IMG/VR virus record: IMGVR_UViG_3300044972_000389
Location: 1-20,765 of that record
Strand: one strand, 5' to 3'
DNA: 20,765 nucleotides
Source of the DNA: a virus
Position numbers and translations under genes: made by a program. How positions within the stretch are numbered: position 1 is the first letter of the stretch; the number at the start of each line of letters is the position of its first letter. The notes beneath the pieces are model-generated. The model did not search any database, was not told the DNA's origin, and was given only the letters and a program-made list of their open reading frames with translations. This document shows positions 14,092-20,765 of this stretch, in pieces.

Positions 14092-15855
14092 TTAAGCGAT
14101 ATCTACATCCGTGTTGTAACTGGTAAATCCGTTTTCTTTAACTACCTTGAGTATGTTCTCTACACGTCCGGCAAGTTCGTCTCTATGACTCACTAGCCAA
14201 ATACTCTTGTGGCGTTCACGAGTCATCTTCTTCAACAGCGCCAAACTGGCTTCTACGCCTTGTGTATCTAGCCCCGAATCAATCATCTCGTCAATGAACA
14301 AGATGTTGATAGGGCTGTACAAACTTTCCCACACGTCACGAAATGCCCAACTCATACTTAGTATCAACCTATTGCGCTCGCCACGACTCAAGTTATCAAA
14401 GTCCAGTTCACGGCCTAATTCTTCAATGCTTACACTCAAATCGTTTTGGAACTTCACAGTGTGTGGCAATCCAATTCTATCCAAGTACCATGTTAGCCTT
14501 GCATTCAAATAACTCAAGTTCTGATCAATAATTTTCTTGCGAACAAAACTATCTTTGCTTGTGAGCAACTTCAACAAAAACTCTTGATGTTCTTGTACTC
14601 TAATGAGTTCGTTCAAATGATCATAGGTGACAGTTTGCAGGGCTTGATTCTCCATGTCTGAGATTTGATCAGTGTAGGGATCTGTTTCTGCTTGTTTGCT
14701 TTGAATCTGTTGTTGCAATGACTCTAAGGTACTGCGATGTTTGAACGCATCATCTTCGTTGTCATAGAACATGGTGGGAGGTTTGCCCAGCACACCCAGG
14801 TCAGTGTGTGCTGTTTGCAGTTCGGCCAACACGGCTGTGTGTGCTACTGAGTTGGTATCAGCATCTGCTAACTCGCGTTTTTTATCTGCCAGCACCTTGG
14901 TGTGTTTGACGTCATGAAATTCCTGTCCACAAGTGTGGCATGTGTGTGCTTCTAAACTTTCAATCTCTTTCACAAGTTTGGCAATGGTCTTTTCTTCACG
15001 CTGGATATCCAGTTTGGTTCTGCTGATTTGTGTGGCCAGGTCATTGATGTCACGACGGCGTTGATCCCAGGCCGAATGTTGTTTGTGTGCGGCAATTTCT
15101 GCATCAATGTCAATGTTCTGTAAAGATTGCAGTGCGGCGTGTAGTCGGCCAAGGTCTTCTGCATGCTTGGTGGTCCACATGACATGTCTGCGCTTCAAAC
15201 TTTCAATCTGTTCTTCAATGCGTTTGTTGGCTTCTTGCACAGCACGTATTCTAAATTCTTCTTGTGTGATGGCATCCTTGGTACCACGGTTGAGTTCTTT
15301 GATGCGGTCAGCACGTTCACTCAACATGGTGATGCCCAACAACTGCTCAATTATGGTGCGTTGATCGTTGGCCTTCAAACTCAAGAACGGCTCAGTATAT
15401 GTGTTTAATGCCAAGATGTGCTTGAACATGTCATGACTCATGCCAAACACTGATTCAATGGCGTCTTGTGTTTCGCGGCTGTCGCCTTGTGCATCATCTG
15501 TGGCAGTTTGTTGTTCGCTGTCTACATAGAAACGCAACACATTGGGTTTGCGTCCACGTTCAATCTTGTATGTTTTACCATTCACAGCAAAGTCAAGACT
15601 GACCAACATGCCCTTGCCATTGGTTTTGTTTACTAGATTGTCCTTGCGAATGTTGCTCAATGCCTGTCCGTACATGGCATAACTCAGTGCATTGATAATT
15701 GTGGTCTTGCCTGTGCCATTGCGACTGCCGTCGCCACCCAGATCCAAGTTTTCGCCCAGCACTAATGTAAGATCTTGACGGTCAAAGTCAATGCCTTGTG
15801 TGGCGTTGCCCACACTCATAAAGTTTTTAACAGTGAGATTTTTAATTTGGATCAT
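14092..15855 (-). CDS. 46: Recombination endonuclease ATPase subunit, T4 gp46-like (SbcC/Rad50)
   Basis: A 587-residue SMC-type ATPase that works with gp47 to resect DNA ends during phage recombination-dependent replication. Visible: a Walker A in the region of residues 34-52 (GENLDLGG, then SRNGTGKTT), long coiled coils broken by a zinc-hook C306-H-T-C309, an ABC signature with LSRGERNR, and a Walker B at about residues 513-523 (INILFIDEMID). Length is close to T4 gp46 (560). The radical SAM gene 15883-17442 separates it from its partner gp47. It has its own host-type promoter at 15862-15890. The ATG at 15855 comes right after the expected RNA start, with no Shine-Dalgarno, so a leaderless message is possible. 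Confidence 0.95.
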   Translation of the reverse strand: MIQIKNLTVKNFMSVGNATQGIDFDRQDLTLVLGENLDLGGDGSRNGTGKTTIINALSYAMYGQALSNIRKDNLVNKTNGKGMLVSLDFAVNGKTYKIERGRKPNVLRFYVDSEQQTATDDAQGDSRETQDAIESVFGMSHDMFKHILALNTYTEPFLSLKANDQRTIIEQLLGITMLSERADRIKELNRGTKDAITQEEFRIRAVQEANKRIEEQIESLKRRHVMWTTKHAEDLGRLHAALQSLQNIDIDAEIAAHKQHSAWDQRRRDINDLATQISRTKLDIQREEKTIAKLVKEIESLEAHTCHTCGQEFHDVKHTKVLADKKRELADADTNSVAHTAVLAELQTAHTDLGVLGKPPTMFYDNEDDAFKHRSTLESLQQQIQSKQAETDPYTDQISDMENQALQTVTYDHLNELIRVQEHQEFLLKLLTSKDSFVRKKIIDQNLSYLNARLTWYLDRIGLPHTVKFQNDLSVSIEELGRELDFDNLSRGERNRLILSMSWAFRDVWESLYSPINILFIDEMIDSGLDTQGVEASLALLKKMTRERHKSIWLVSHRDELAGRVENILKVVKENGFTSYNTDVDIA

Positions 15856-15861
15856 ATGTAC

Positions 15862-15890
15862 ATTATAAACTTTATTTTGATATTAATCAA
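15862..15890 (-). promoter_or_regulatory. sigma70-type promoter before gp46
   Basis: On the minus strand, TTGATT (15885-15890), a 17-base spacer, then TATAAT (15862-15867). The -10 is perfect and the spacing ideal; the -35 matches 4 of 6. The -35 overlaps the stop region of the radical SAM gene. The start codon lies 6 bases after the -10. Confidence 0.6.
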
Positions 15891-17442
15891 CCAGTGGTAT
15901 AAGATCTGCAAATTGTGGTAATACAGTATGGAAAGACTCGCCTCGATAACGATCTTGATTAAGCATGGTACGTTGAAATTCTACAAGTAAATGAGAACGG
16001 TCTTCTAGCCACATATAATCAATAACGTTTTGCCATTCTTTTATTAGAAGATTGGCATCTTGTGAATTCAACCATGTTATATGATTTTTTATAATTGCTT
16101 CTAGTCTTTTTTTATGATGGGATGGAACAACCTGCACAGAAAAAAAACCTTCAAATATTTGTTGAGCTATTGAAAATTGATTAATAGAAATTAAATTACG
16201 CTCTGTCCAATTACGTTGTAGTTCTATTAGACTTTCAATGTTTAAAAATCCCACAGTGGAAGTAACTTTAAAGTTTACATGAGGAGATTCGTGTTGTACA
16301 CGAATCAAATTTGATTCAATTGTAGACCAAACTGTTCCGTGTCGTAGATATTCTGCAATTGTTCCGTGAGCATCTAAACTGGCGCCAATGGTGATATCAG
16401 AAAACTTTTTCCATATACTAGTAAAATTGCTTCCTCGAAAATCAAGTTGCATAAAATTCGTATTGTAAACTACACTGAGATCGGTATTTTTAATTTGCAC
16501 CAGCTCATTGATTATGTCAAAGTGTTCAGGGGCTAACAATGGTTCTCCGCCTGCAAAATAGATATGTTCTAAATTAGGTAACAATAACAATAATTCTGAC
16601 ATTACTGTTTTTCGTTGACGGCTATTTAGAGCAGGCCAGTCGACATTGTATATTCCTTGAACTTCTTGTGCAATGGCGCTACTGAGGTGTGGGCCACAAG
16701 ATCTGCATTTGAGATTGCATATTTTGTTAATACGTATATCAAGTGATATTAGTTTATCTTGATCAACAAGTTCGGTAACACTTGGTGTTGGCATTTGATA
16801 CAGTTCGTTGTAATGTAATCTGTGTGATTTTATACCATTTTTTTCTTTAACCCAACAGTGTTGGCATTCTTTTGGGTGTTTGCCAGTTAATAATCCCTGC
16901 CGTAATCTTTGAAAATTTTTATTATTGTAAATATTAGACAATTTATCTTGATCAATGTTACCCAATGGATAGTCTGTGTTTCCATCACAACACGGCAATA
17001 TGTTTCCGTCAGGATTGATATAAAGATGTATCCATGGCATCACACAAAAAGTGTTGCCAAATGTTGGAAATATTGGATGATAGTCGCCTGGAACTATCAC
17101 ATGATTTATAATATTAGAATGATCAGGAGAACTCAACTCTTCTGCAATATTTTTATTGGTAGTGACCACAGTCACAAAACAACTAGTAATGTCTACGACT
17201 GTCAATGCCTTTTGTATAATAGTTGTGTAGTTACCTCGCTGGTCATCGTACTCATAAACGTCACCGCAGTCTTGGACAAATATCAACCGTTCGTGTGATT
17301 CAAAAGAATCTTTATGATGTTGATATAACCAATTGTATAAAATTTTTTCACCGTCTTTGTCAAGTAACGTAGAATAATAAAATGTACCGAGAACATCATA
17401 TTCTTTTTTGAGTTGTTCTACTGCATTGTTTAATTCAATCAT
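15883..17442 (-). CDS. Radical SAM protein with N-terminal twitch domain
   Basis: A 519-residue protein with an unusual domain order: a cysteine-rich twitch/SPASM-like part before the radical SAM core. Residues C133 (FCVMPWIHLYINPDG), C151-C152 (LPCCDG), C193 and C196 (ECQHC) form the auxiliary cluster region; the core motif is C242-C246-C249 (CNLKCRSC), followed by FAGGEPLL, a clear SAM-contact GGEP. This matches the 'N-terminal twitch radical SAM' group that I recall from phages and bacteria, of unknown substrate. Its ATG overlaps the gp47 TGA in ATGA. It interrupts the usual 47-46 neighbourhood and is noticeably richer in A and T than the genes beside it, so it is probably a later insertion. 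Confidence 0.88.
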   Translation of the reverse strand: MIELNNAVEQLKKEYDVLGTFYYSTLLDKDGEKILYNWLYQHHKDSFESHERLIFVQDCGDVYEYDDQRGNYTTIIQKALTVVDITSCFVTVVTTNKNIAEELSSPDHSNIINHVIVPGDYHPIFPTFGNTFCVMPWIHLYINPDGNILPCCDGNTDYPLGNIDQDKLSNIYNNKNFQRLRQGLLTGKHPKECQHCWVKEKNGIKSHRLHYNELYQMPTPSVTELVDQDKLISLDIRINKICNLKCRSCGPHLSSAIAQEVQGIYNVDWPALNSRQRKTVMSELLLLLPNLEHIYFAGGEPLLAPEHFDIINELVQIKNTDLSVVYNTNFMQLDFRGSNFTSIWKKFSDITIGASLDAHGTIAEYLRHGTVWSTIESNLIRVQHESPHVNFKVTSTVGFLNIESLIELQRNWTERNLISINQFSIAQQIFEGFFSVQVVPSHHKKRLEAIIKNHITWLNSQDANLLIKEWQNVIDYMWLEDRSHLLVEFQRTMLNQDRYRGESFHTVLPQFADLIPLVD

Positions 17443-18455
17443 AAGTTTTGATAAATCTGCAACAATAGTTTGTTGTCGTAGAATTCTGATTCAATGTTTG
17501 TTAGTTGGTCAGTGACAATTTGATCCACACTCTCAAACTTGACATCACCGGGTGCAAGATCCACATCCACACCTGAAGTCTTGTTGGGTATCAGGGCCAT
17601 CTCACGCAGACTATAATCTCGAATAAAAGTTTCTTTGATGAAGTTGGCTTCTTCATATGAAATTTCAATATCTAAATTCACACGCACATGCATCTTAGGA
17701 GCCAGCAGCGTGGCTGCATTGTCAATCAAGTCGGCTAACCCGTGTACTCTATATCGGGGCTGATTGGGCCATGCATGAAACTCGGGCTCTCGGCCCCATT
17801 CAAGTATCATCATGCCACGCTCGTCATCGCCGGCATCGGCATAGTTGTGCGGAAAGCAGTTGCCAATGTAGGTGATGTTGTTGGCAGTCTGCCGTTTGTG
17901 AAAATGTCCGGTGAACACCTGATCAAACCCACCAAAGTCTCCACGCTGTACTGTGCCATGATCTGGCATTTGTACCATGGCATTCATGTAGTAGCCAGGC
18001 AGTTCAAAGTGCCCAAACATATATTTACCTTTTAGTTTGGGAATACGCTTGTGGTCATCGCCACATAGCCAAGGAGCAATAACAACGTCACCGTGACTGA
18101 ACCAATCATTGCAAATTTGAACTTTCGGCAAATGTTTGGCCCACTCCACACTTTGAATATCGCGCTTGTCTCGATAATAAAGATCGTGATTGCCAGGAAT
18201 AAAATATACCCGATCAAAGTTGTCATTCATGTGCTCCAAGGCCCGGAGACTGTAACTCAAGGTAACAATATTTAAGCTGGCCCGGTTGTTGTGCCAGTCG
18301 CCAAGAAACATACAGGTCTCGCAACCCTCTTCCTTGGCCTTGGCAGTGGCCCATTTCACAAAGTCCAAACAGTCGTCATTGTGTGTTTGACTGTTAGACT
18401 TCAACCCAAAATGTATGTCTGTGAAGACCGCAGCCTTTTTAAATAGATTAGTCAT
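17439..18455 (-). CDS. 47: Recombination endonuclease nuclease subunit, T4 gp47-like (SbcD/Mre11)
   Basis: A 338-residue metallophosphoesterase, the nuclease partner of gp46. Motifs appear in family order: D13-x-H15 (TDIHFG), GDWHNN, PGNHD, then GHFEL, and the closing TGHFHKR with paired histidines, so the two-metal site is complete. T4 gp47 is 339 residues, nearly identical in length. It follows the late sigma factor 55 as in T4-like genomes. The ATG at 18455 lies 12 bases beyond the gp55 stop with AGG upstream. Its TGA overlaps the start of the inserted radical SAM gene. Function is secure. Confidence 0.95.
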   Translation of the reverse strand: MTNLFKKAAVFTDIHFGLKSNSQTHNDDCLDFVKWATAKAKEEGCETCMFLGDWHNNRASLNIVTLSYSLRALEHMNDNFDRVYFIPGNHDLYYRDKRDIQSVEWAKHLPKVQICNDWFSHGDVVIAPWLCGDDHKRIPKLKGKYMFGHFELPGYYMNAMVQMPDHGTVQRGDFGGFDQVFTGHFHKRQTANNITYIGNCFPHNYADAGDDERGMMILEWGREPEFHAWPNQPRYRVHGLADLIDNAATLLAPKMHVRVNLDIEISYEEANFIKETFIRDYSLREMALIPNKTSGVDVDLAPGDVKFESVDQIVTDQLTNIESEFYDNKLLLQIYQNL

Positions 18456-18467
18456 CTACCTAGTATA

Positions 18468-19364
18468 CTACTCTTCGTAGGTAGTTACAACCGGACCGGA
18501 CATGGCAGCCATGCCAGCCTTGCCAGAGTTCTGACGTGTCCATGAAGGATTCAAGCCATTCATTTCAAGAATGTCATCACGGATATTTTGATTTTTCTTT
18601 TCAATGTTTAGGATACGAGTAAAGCTGTTGGTGATAGCAGCAGTATAATACGCAAAAGGATTTTGCGATTTTGATTCGTCGAATTGCAGTCCGATCTGAC
18701 TGAGTTGTAACAGTGCTTGTCCGCGCATTTCTTCATTGTAGGTGTATCCTCTCCAGTTGCTTCGGGTAGCATAACGCTCGCACAGTTTCATAAACATCAT
18801 GGCCAGTTTGCGTGTCATGTTGCCATGATCCTTGGAAAACTCGCCAGAATCCAAATCTCCCCGCCAGTGACTTTTGCCCACCAGCATAGGGGTCTTATTT
18901 TCGTCCAGTCGGTAATGCCAAAACGGGGGAAAGTTAACTCTCATGTGTGTGGGATTCAACACAACATCCTCAACAAGATCCGCCAATGTATCTTCTACTA
19001 CATCATCCAGGTCCAAGATGTCTTCAATCTTTTTCTTTTTGGTGGCAGTTTTTGGTATTTTCTTGGGCGCCATGGGTATGTGTTCCCAGGTCATTATGCG
19101 AAAAACCACTTCTGTATTGGGTATTTTTTTAGGATCAATCACTAGACCAGTTTCACGTTTGTGACGGTCTGCACGAACACGGCGTGCTTCGGCCACGGTC
19201 TTTTGATTGATTTTGTCCACTGATGGCAGGATCATGTCAAACTGATGATCAGTTGTTCTGTCTAGAAATGAGCAGTAGGTATTTTTGCTTAGATGTATTT
19301 CTTTCAAGATGTCACGGTTGTTAAGGTAGTTGACCTTGGCCGCAGGTTTTGCAATTAACGTCAT
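18468..19364 (-). CDS. 55: Late transcription sigma factor, T4 gp55-like, enlarged
   Basis: A 298-residue protein. It opens with VNYLNNRDILKEI, close to the start of T4 gp55 (NYVNNKELL), and near the C-terminus has SNWRGYTYNEEMRGQALLQ then SKSQNPFAYYTAAITNSFTR, matching the gp55 part equivalent to sigma region 2. Between these lies about 150 residues with no counterpart in T4 gp55 (185 residues): RTTDHQFDMILPSVDK, KKIPNTEVVFRIM and a Lys-rich then acidic stretch are seen there. The C-terminus (VVTTYEE) lacks the hydrophobic sliding-clamp tail of T4 gp55. It would direct host polymerase to TATAAATA promoters. The ATG at 19364 is preceded by GGAG and an early promoter. Confidence 0.88.
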   Translation of the reverse strand: MTLIAKPAAKVNYLNNRDILKEIHLSKNTYCSFLDRTTDHQFDMILPSVDKINQKTVAEARRVRADRHKRETGLVIDPKKIPNTEVVFRIMTWEHIPMAPKKIPKTATKKKKIEDILDLDDVVEDTLADLVEDVVLNPTHMRVNFPPFWHYRLDENKTPMLVGKSHWRGDLDSGEFSKDHGNMTRKLAMMFMKLCERYATRSNWRGYTYNEEMRGQALLQLSQIGLQFDESKSQNPFAYYTAAITNSFTRILNIEKKNQNIRDDILEMNGLNPSWTRQNSGKAGMAAMSGPVVTTYEE

Positions 19365-19379
19365 TGGTGGGGGTTCTCC

Positions 19380-19405
19380 AGATATGTACTTATTGTAGCA
19401 TATCT
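19380..19405. promoter_or_regulatory. Inverted repeat around the early -10 box, possible operator
   Basis: AGATATG (19380-19386) and CATATCT (19399-19405) form a perfect 7-base inverted repeat with a 12-base centre that contains the TACAAT box. A dimeric repressor bound here would block the early promoter. This is inference; no regulator is encoded nearby. Confidence 0.35.
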
Positions 19406-19419
19406 ACAACATTTGTCAA
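19392..19419 (-). promoter_or_regulatory. sigma70-type early promoter for the 55-47-46 unit
   Basis: On the minus strand, a perfect TTGACA (19414-19419), a 16-base spacer, then TACAAT (19392-19397; 5 of 6). RNA would start near 19385, giving a leader of about 20 bases with GGAG before the gp55 ATG. This is the strongest host-type promoter found. Confidence 0.72.
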
Positions 19420-19450
19420 CCTCTTCTTAAACTACGTGGTTAAAAAATTG

Positions 19451-19458
19451 GGTAAATA
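19451..19458 (+). promoter_or_regulatory. Weak late-type box GGTAAATA (6 of 8)
   Basis: The last six bases match the T4 late consensus TATAAATA. It lies 18 bases before the gp48-like ATG, with TAGGA between as a Shine-Dalgarno. Match is weak but position fits. Confidence 0.3.
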
Positions 19459-19475
19459 AGGCATAGGAATAAGAA

Positions 19476-20765
19476 ATGGCCACCACAAACGCCCCTGCTG
19501 AACAAAATCCCGCAGTTGACCCAGAACTGCCGCAGCCATCAACAACCATAGCAGGACCGCCTGTAAGGGATCCTGCACCATTGCCCCCGGTTGTGCCTGC
19601 TGAGGTGGATCCATTTGGGCCAGTGGTCAATGTTGATCTTACTCGACAACCCGAACCTGTGCCTACTGTGGCTCCAGGTGCTGACTCGCCATTTGGTGGT
19701 GTGTTCTTCAACGATGCAACTGCACGAGCTCCTACACCTGTGGCTCCGGGTGCTACATCACCATTTGGTGGTGCGTTCTTCAACGATGCAACTGCAAGAA
19801 CTCCTGCACCTGTGGATCCTGCAGTTGATCCTGGTGTTACATCACCGTTTGGGGGTGCAGCCTTCAACAATGCAGCCGCAAGAAATCCTGAAGCAGCAGT
19901 AGATGCAGTGGCCGCTGCCGAAGCAGCTCAGCAGAGAGCAACAGAAATACGACTACGAGAACAACAAGCCATACAAGCACAGTTCCAATCTCCGGCCAAC
20001 GGCGACTGGCGTGTGAAATTAAAATTACCGCCAGAAGCCACGTATCTGTACAAAGACGATACGCAGCAGTCAATTTTAGCTCCATTGGCAGCCAGTGATG
20101 GCGTGATATTTCCTTACATGCCCGATATACAAACCACATACAATGCCAATTACGACACTACAGACTTGACACATTCAAACTATCGTGGATACTTTTATAA
20201 AAATTCATACGTAGGCGATATTGGTATCACTGGAGTGTTTACTGCGCAAAACACTCAAGAAGCCAACTATCTTTTGGCAGTGATACATTTTTTCCGGACA
20301 GCCACAAAAATGTTTTATGGCAGCAAAGATAGCCAGCGCGGTACTCCGCCACCATTGGTGTATTTGTTTGGGTTGGGGCAATATCAGTTCAATGCACACC
20401 CTTGTGTGATTCGCAGTTTTAATTATAACTTGCCTAGTGACGTAGATTACATTAGAACCAAACCCAACAACTACAATGTCAATTTCAACAATACTTTGCC
20501 CAAAACACAGAGTGGTAACAATCCTATATCTGCTGTGATCAATCGACTGAGAAATGCTCTACTGCCCAAAGGCGCATTGCCCAATACTCCGCAAGAGTTA
20601 TTGACCGTGAGTCAAAGTGTCAGCAACATAGACAATTCAACTTATGTGCCTACCAAGATCACAGTTCAAATCAATTTGCTACCCATACAAACACGAGACC
20701 AAGTCAGTCAACAGTTCAGTGTCAAAGAGTTTGCCAATGGTAATTTACTCAAAGGAGGGTTCTGG
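19476..20765 (+). CDS. 48: Baseplate tail-tube cap protein, T4 gp48-like (3' end cut by window edge)
   Basis: An open frame of 430 codons with no stop before the window ends. The ATG at 19476 follows AGGA at good spacing. The first 150 residues are Pro/Ala-rich and carry an imperfect tandem repeat. The ordered part from about residue 165 (GDWRVKLKLPPEATYLY) includes DGVIFPYMPDIQTTYNANYD, LTHSNYRGYFYKNSYV, FTAQNTQEANYLLAVIHFFR and PCVIRSFNYNLPSDVDYIRT, a set that I recall from the gp48-type baseplate or tube-cap proteins of aquatic T4-like phages. The last residues (KITVQINLLPIQTRDQV, then LLKGGFW) resemble the C-terminus of T4 gp48 (ending in YTGTF), so the gene probably ends just outside. 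It is divergent from the early operon. Confidence 0.62.
   Translation, partial: MATTNAPAEQNPAVDPELPQPSTTIAGPPVRDPAPLPPVVPAEVDPFGPVVNVDLTRQPEPVPTVAPGADSPFGGVFFNDATARAPTPVAPGATSPFGGAFFNDATARTPAPVDPAVDPGVTSPFGGAAFNNAAARNPEAAVDAVAAAEAAQQRATEIRLREQQAIQAQFQSPANGDWRVKLKLPPEATYLYKDDTQQSILAPLAASDGVIFPYMPDIQTTYNANYDTTDLTHSNYRGYFYKNSYVGDIGITGVFTAQNTQEANYLLAVIHFFRTATKMFYGSKDSQRGTPPPLVYLFGLGQYQFNAHPCVIRSFNYNLPSDVDYIRTKPNNYNVNFNNTLPKTQSGNNPISAVINRLRNALLPKGALPNTPQELLTVSQSVSNIDNSTYVPTKITVQINLLPIQTRDQVSQQFSVKEFANGNLLKGGFW
19605..19901 (+). repeat. Tandem protein-coding repeat, about 24 residues per unit
   Basis: Units begin at 19686, 19758 and 19842, with a decayed one before them from about 19605. Each unit encodes S-P-F-G-G-x-F-F-N-D-A-T-A-R, then a Pro/Val linker. 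Units 19686 and 19758 are nearly identical in DNA; the second has a four-codon insert. The DNA similarity points to recent duplication. Confidence 0.8.

Noticed and set aside
19427-19870. Minus-strand open frame rich in Gly/Ala/Thr
   Set aside because: Shadow of the Pro-rich repeats in the gp48-like gene; it also runs into the early promoter.
1-20765. CRISPR arrays, insertion sequences, rRNA or integrase/attachment sites
   Set aside because: None seen: no regularly spaced repeats, no transposase and no integrase frame in the window.

Overview
The window is a piece of a T4-like tailed phage genome (a myovirus, class Caudoviricetes). The minus strand between about 4.7 kb and the left edge carries a head block in T4 order: portal (gene 20), two small or acidic core proteins in the place of 67/68, prohead protease (21) and scaffold (22), with the major capsid gene expected just off the left edge. 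The far right carries the replication and transcription set 55-47-46. TATAAATA boxes typical of T4 late promoters stand before structural genes, and a gp55-type late sigma factor to read them is encoded here. I see no photosynthesis genes or other host marker, so the host is not clear. The gene content looks like that of uncultured aquatic T4-like phages, but that is an impression.

Layout, left to right. (1) 8-4730, minus: scaffold, protease, acidic core protein, small core protein, portal. (2) 4747-7176, minus: a long tape-measure-like tail protein. (3) 7177-7218: a short divergent spacer with two T4-type late promoters back to back. (4) 7219-9555, plus: a gp26-like baseplate-hub or tail-assembly protein with a small second reading frame that appears to be joined by -1 ribosomal frameshifting, then three tightly packed small genes (unknown, possible GNAT/arginyltransferase-like, DUF6614-like). 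(5) 9556-9941: a convergent, gene-free, strongly structured spacer. (6) 9942-19364, minus: one long run of genes read right to left, gp55 late sigma, gp47 nuclease, radical SAM enzyme, gp46 ATPase, second radical SAM enzyme with a B12-binding-like N-terminus, unknown protein, third radical SAM enzyme, short-chain dehydrogenase, GIY-YIG nuclease. (7) 19365-19475: a divergent spacer with a host-type promoter facing left and a weak late-type box facing right. (8) 19476 to the right edge, plus: a gp48-like tail-tube cap protein with a repeat-bearing N-terminus, cut by the window edge.

Logic. A sigma70-type promoter before gp55 would be read early by host polymerase. Late sigma factor and the 46/47 recombination nuclease are made first, and gp55 then turns on the TATAAATA promoters in front of head and tail genes. 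Within the same early operon sit three different radical SAM enzymes and a dehydrogenase, with overlapping start and stop codons. This looks like an enzyme pathway carried by the phage. Its product cannot be read from the sequence, and it is the best candidate here for an undescribed system. The other standout is the frameshift signal joining the gp26-like protein to a gp51-like tail end, which would parallel the G/GT-type tail-assembly frameshifts of other phages.
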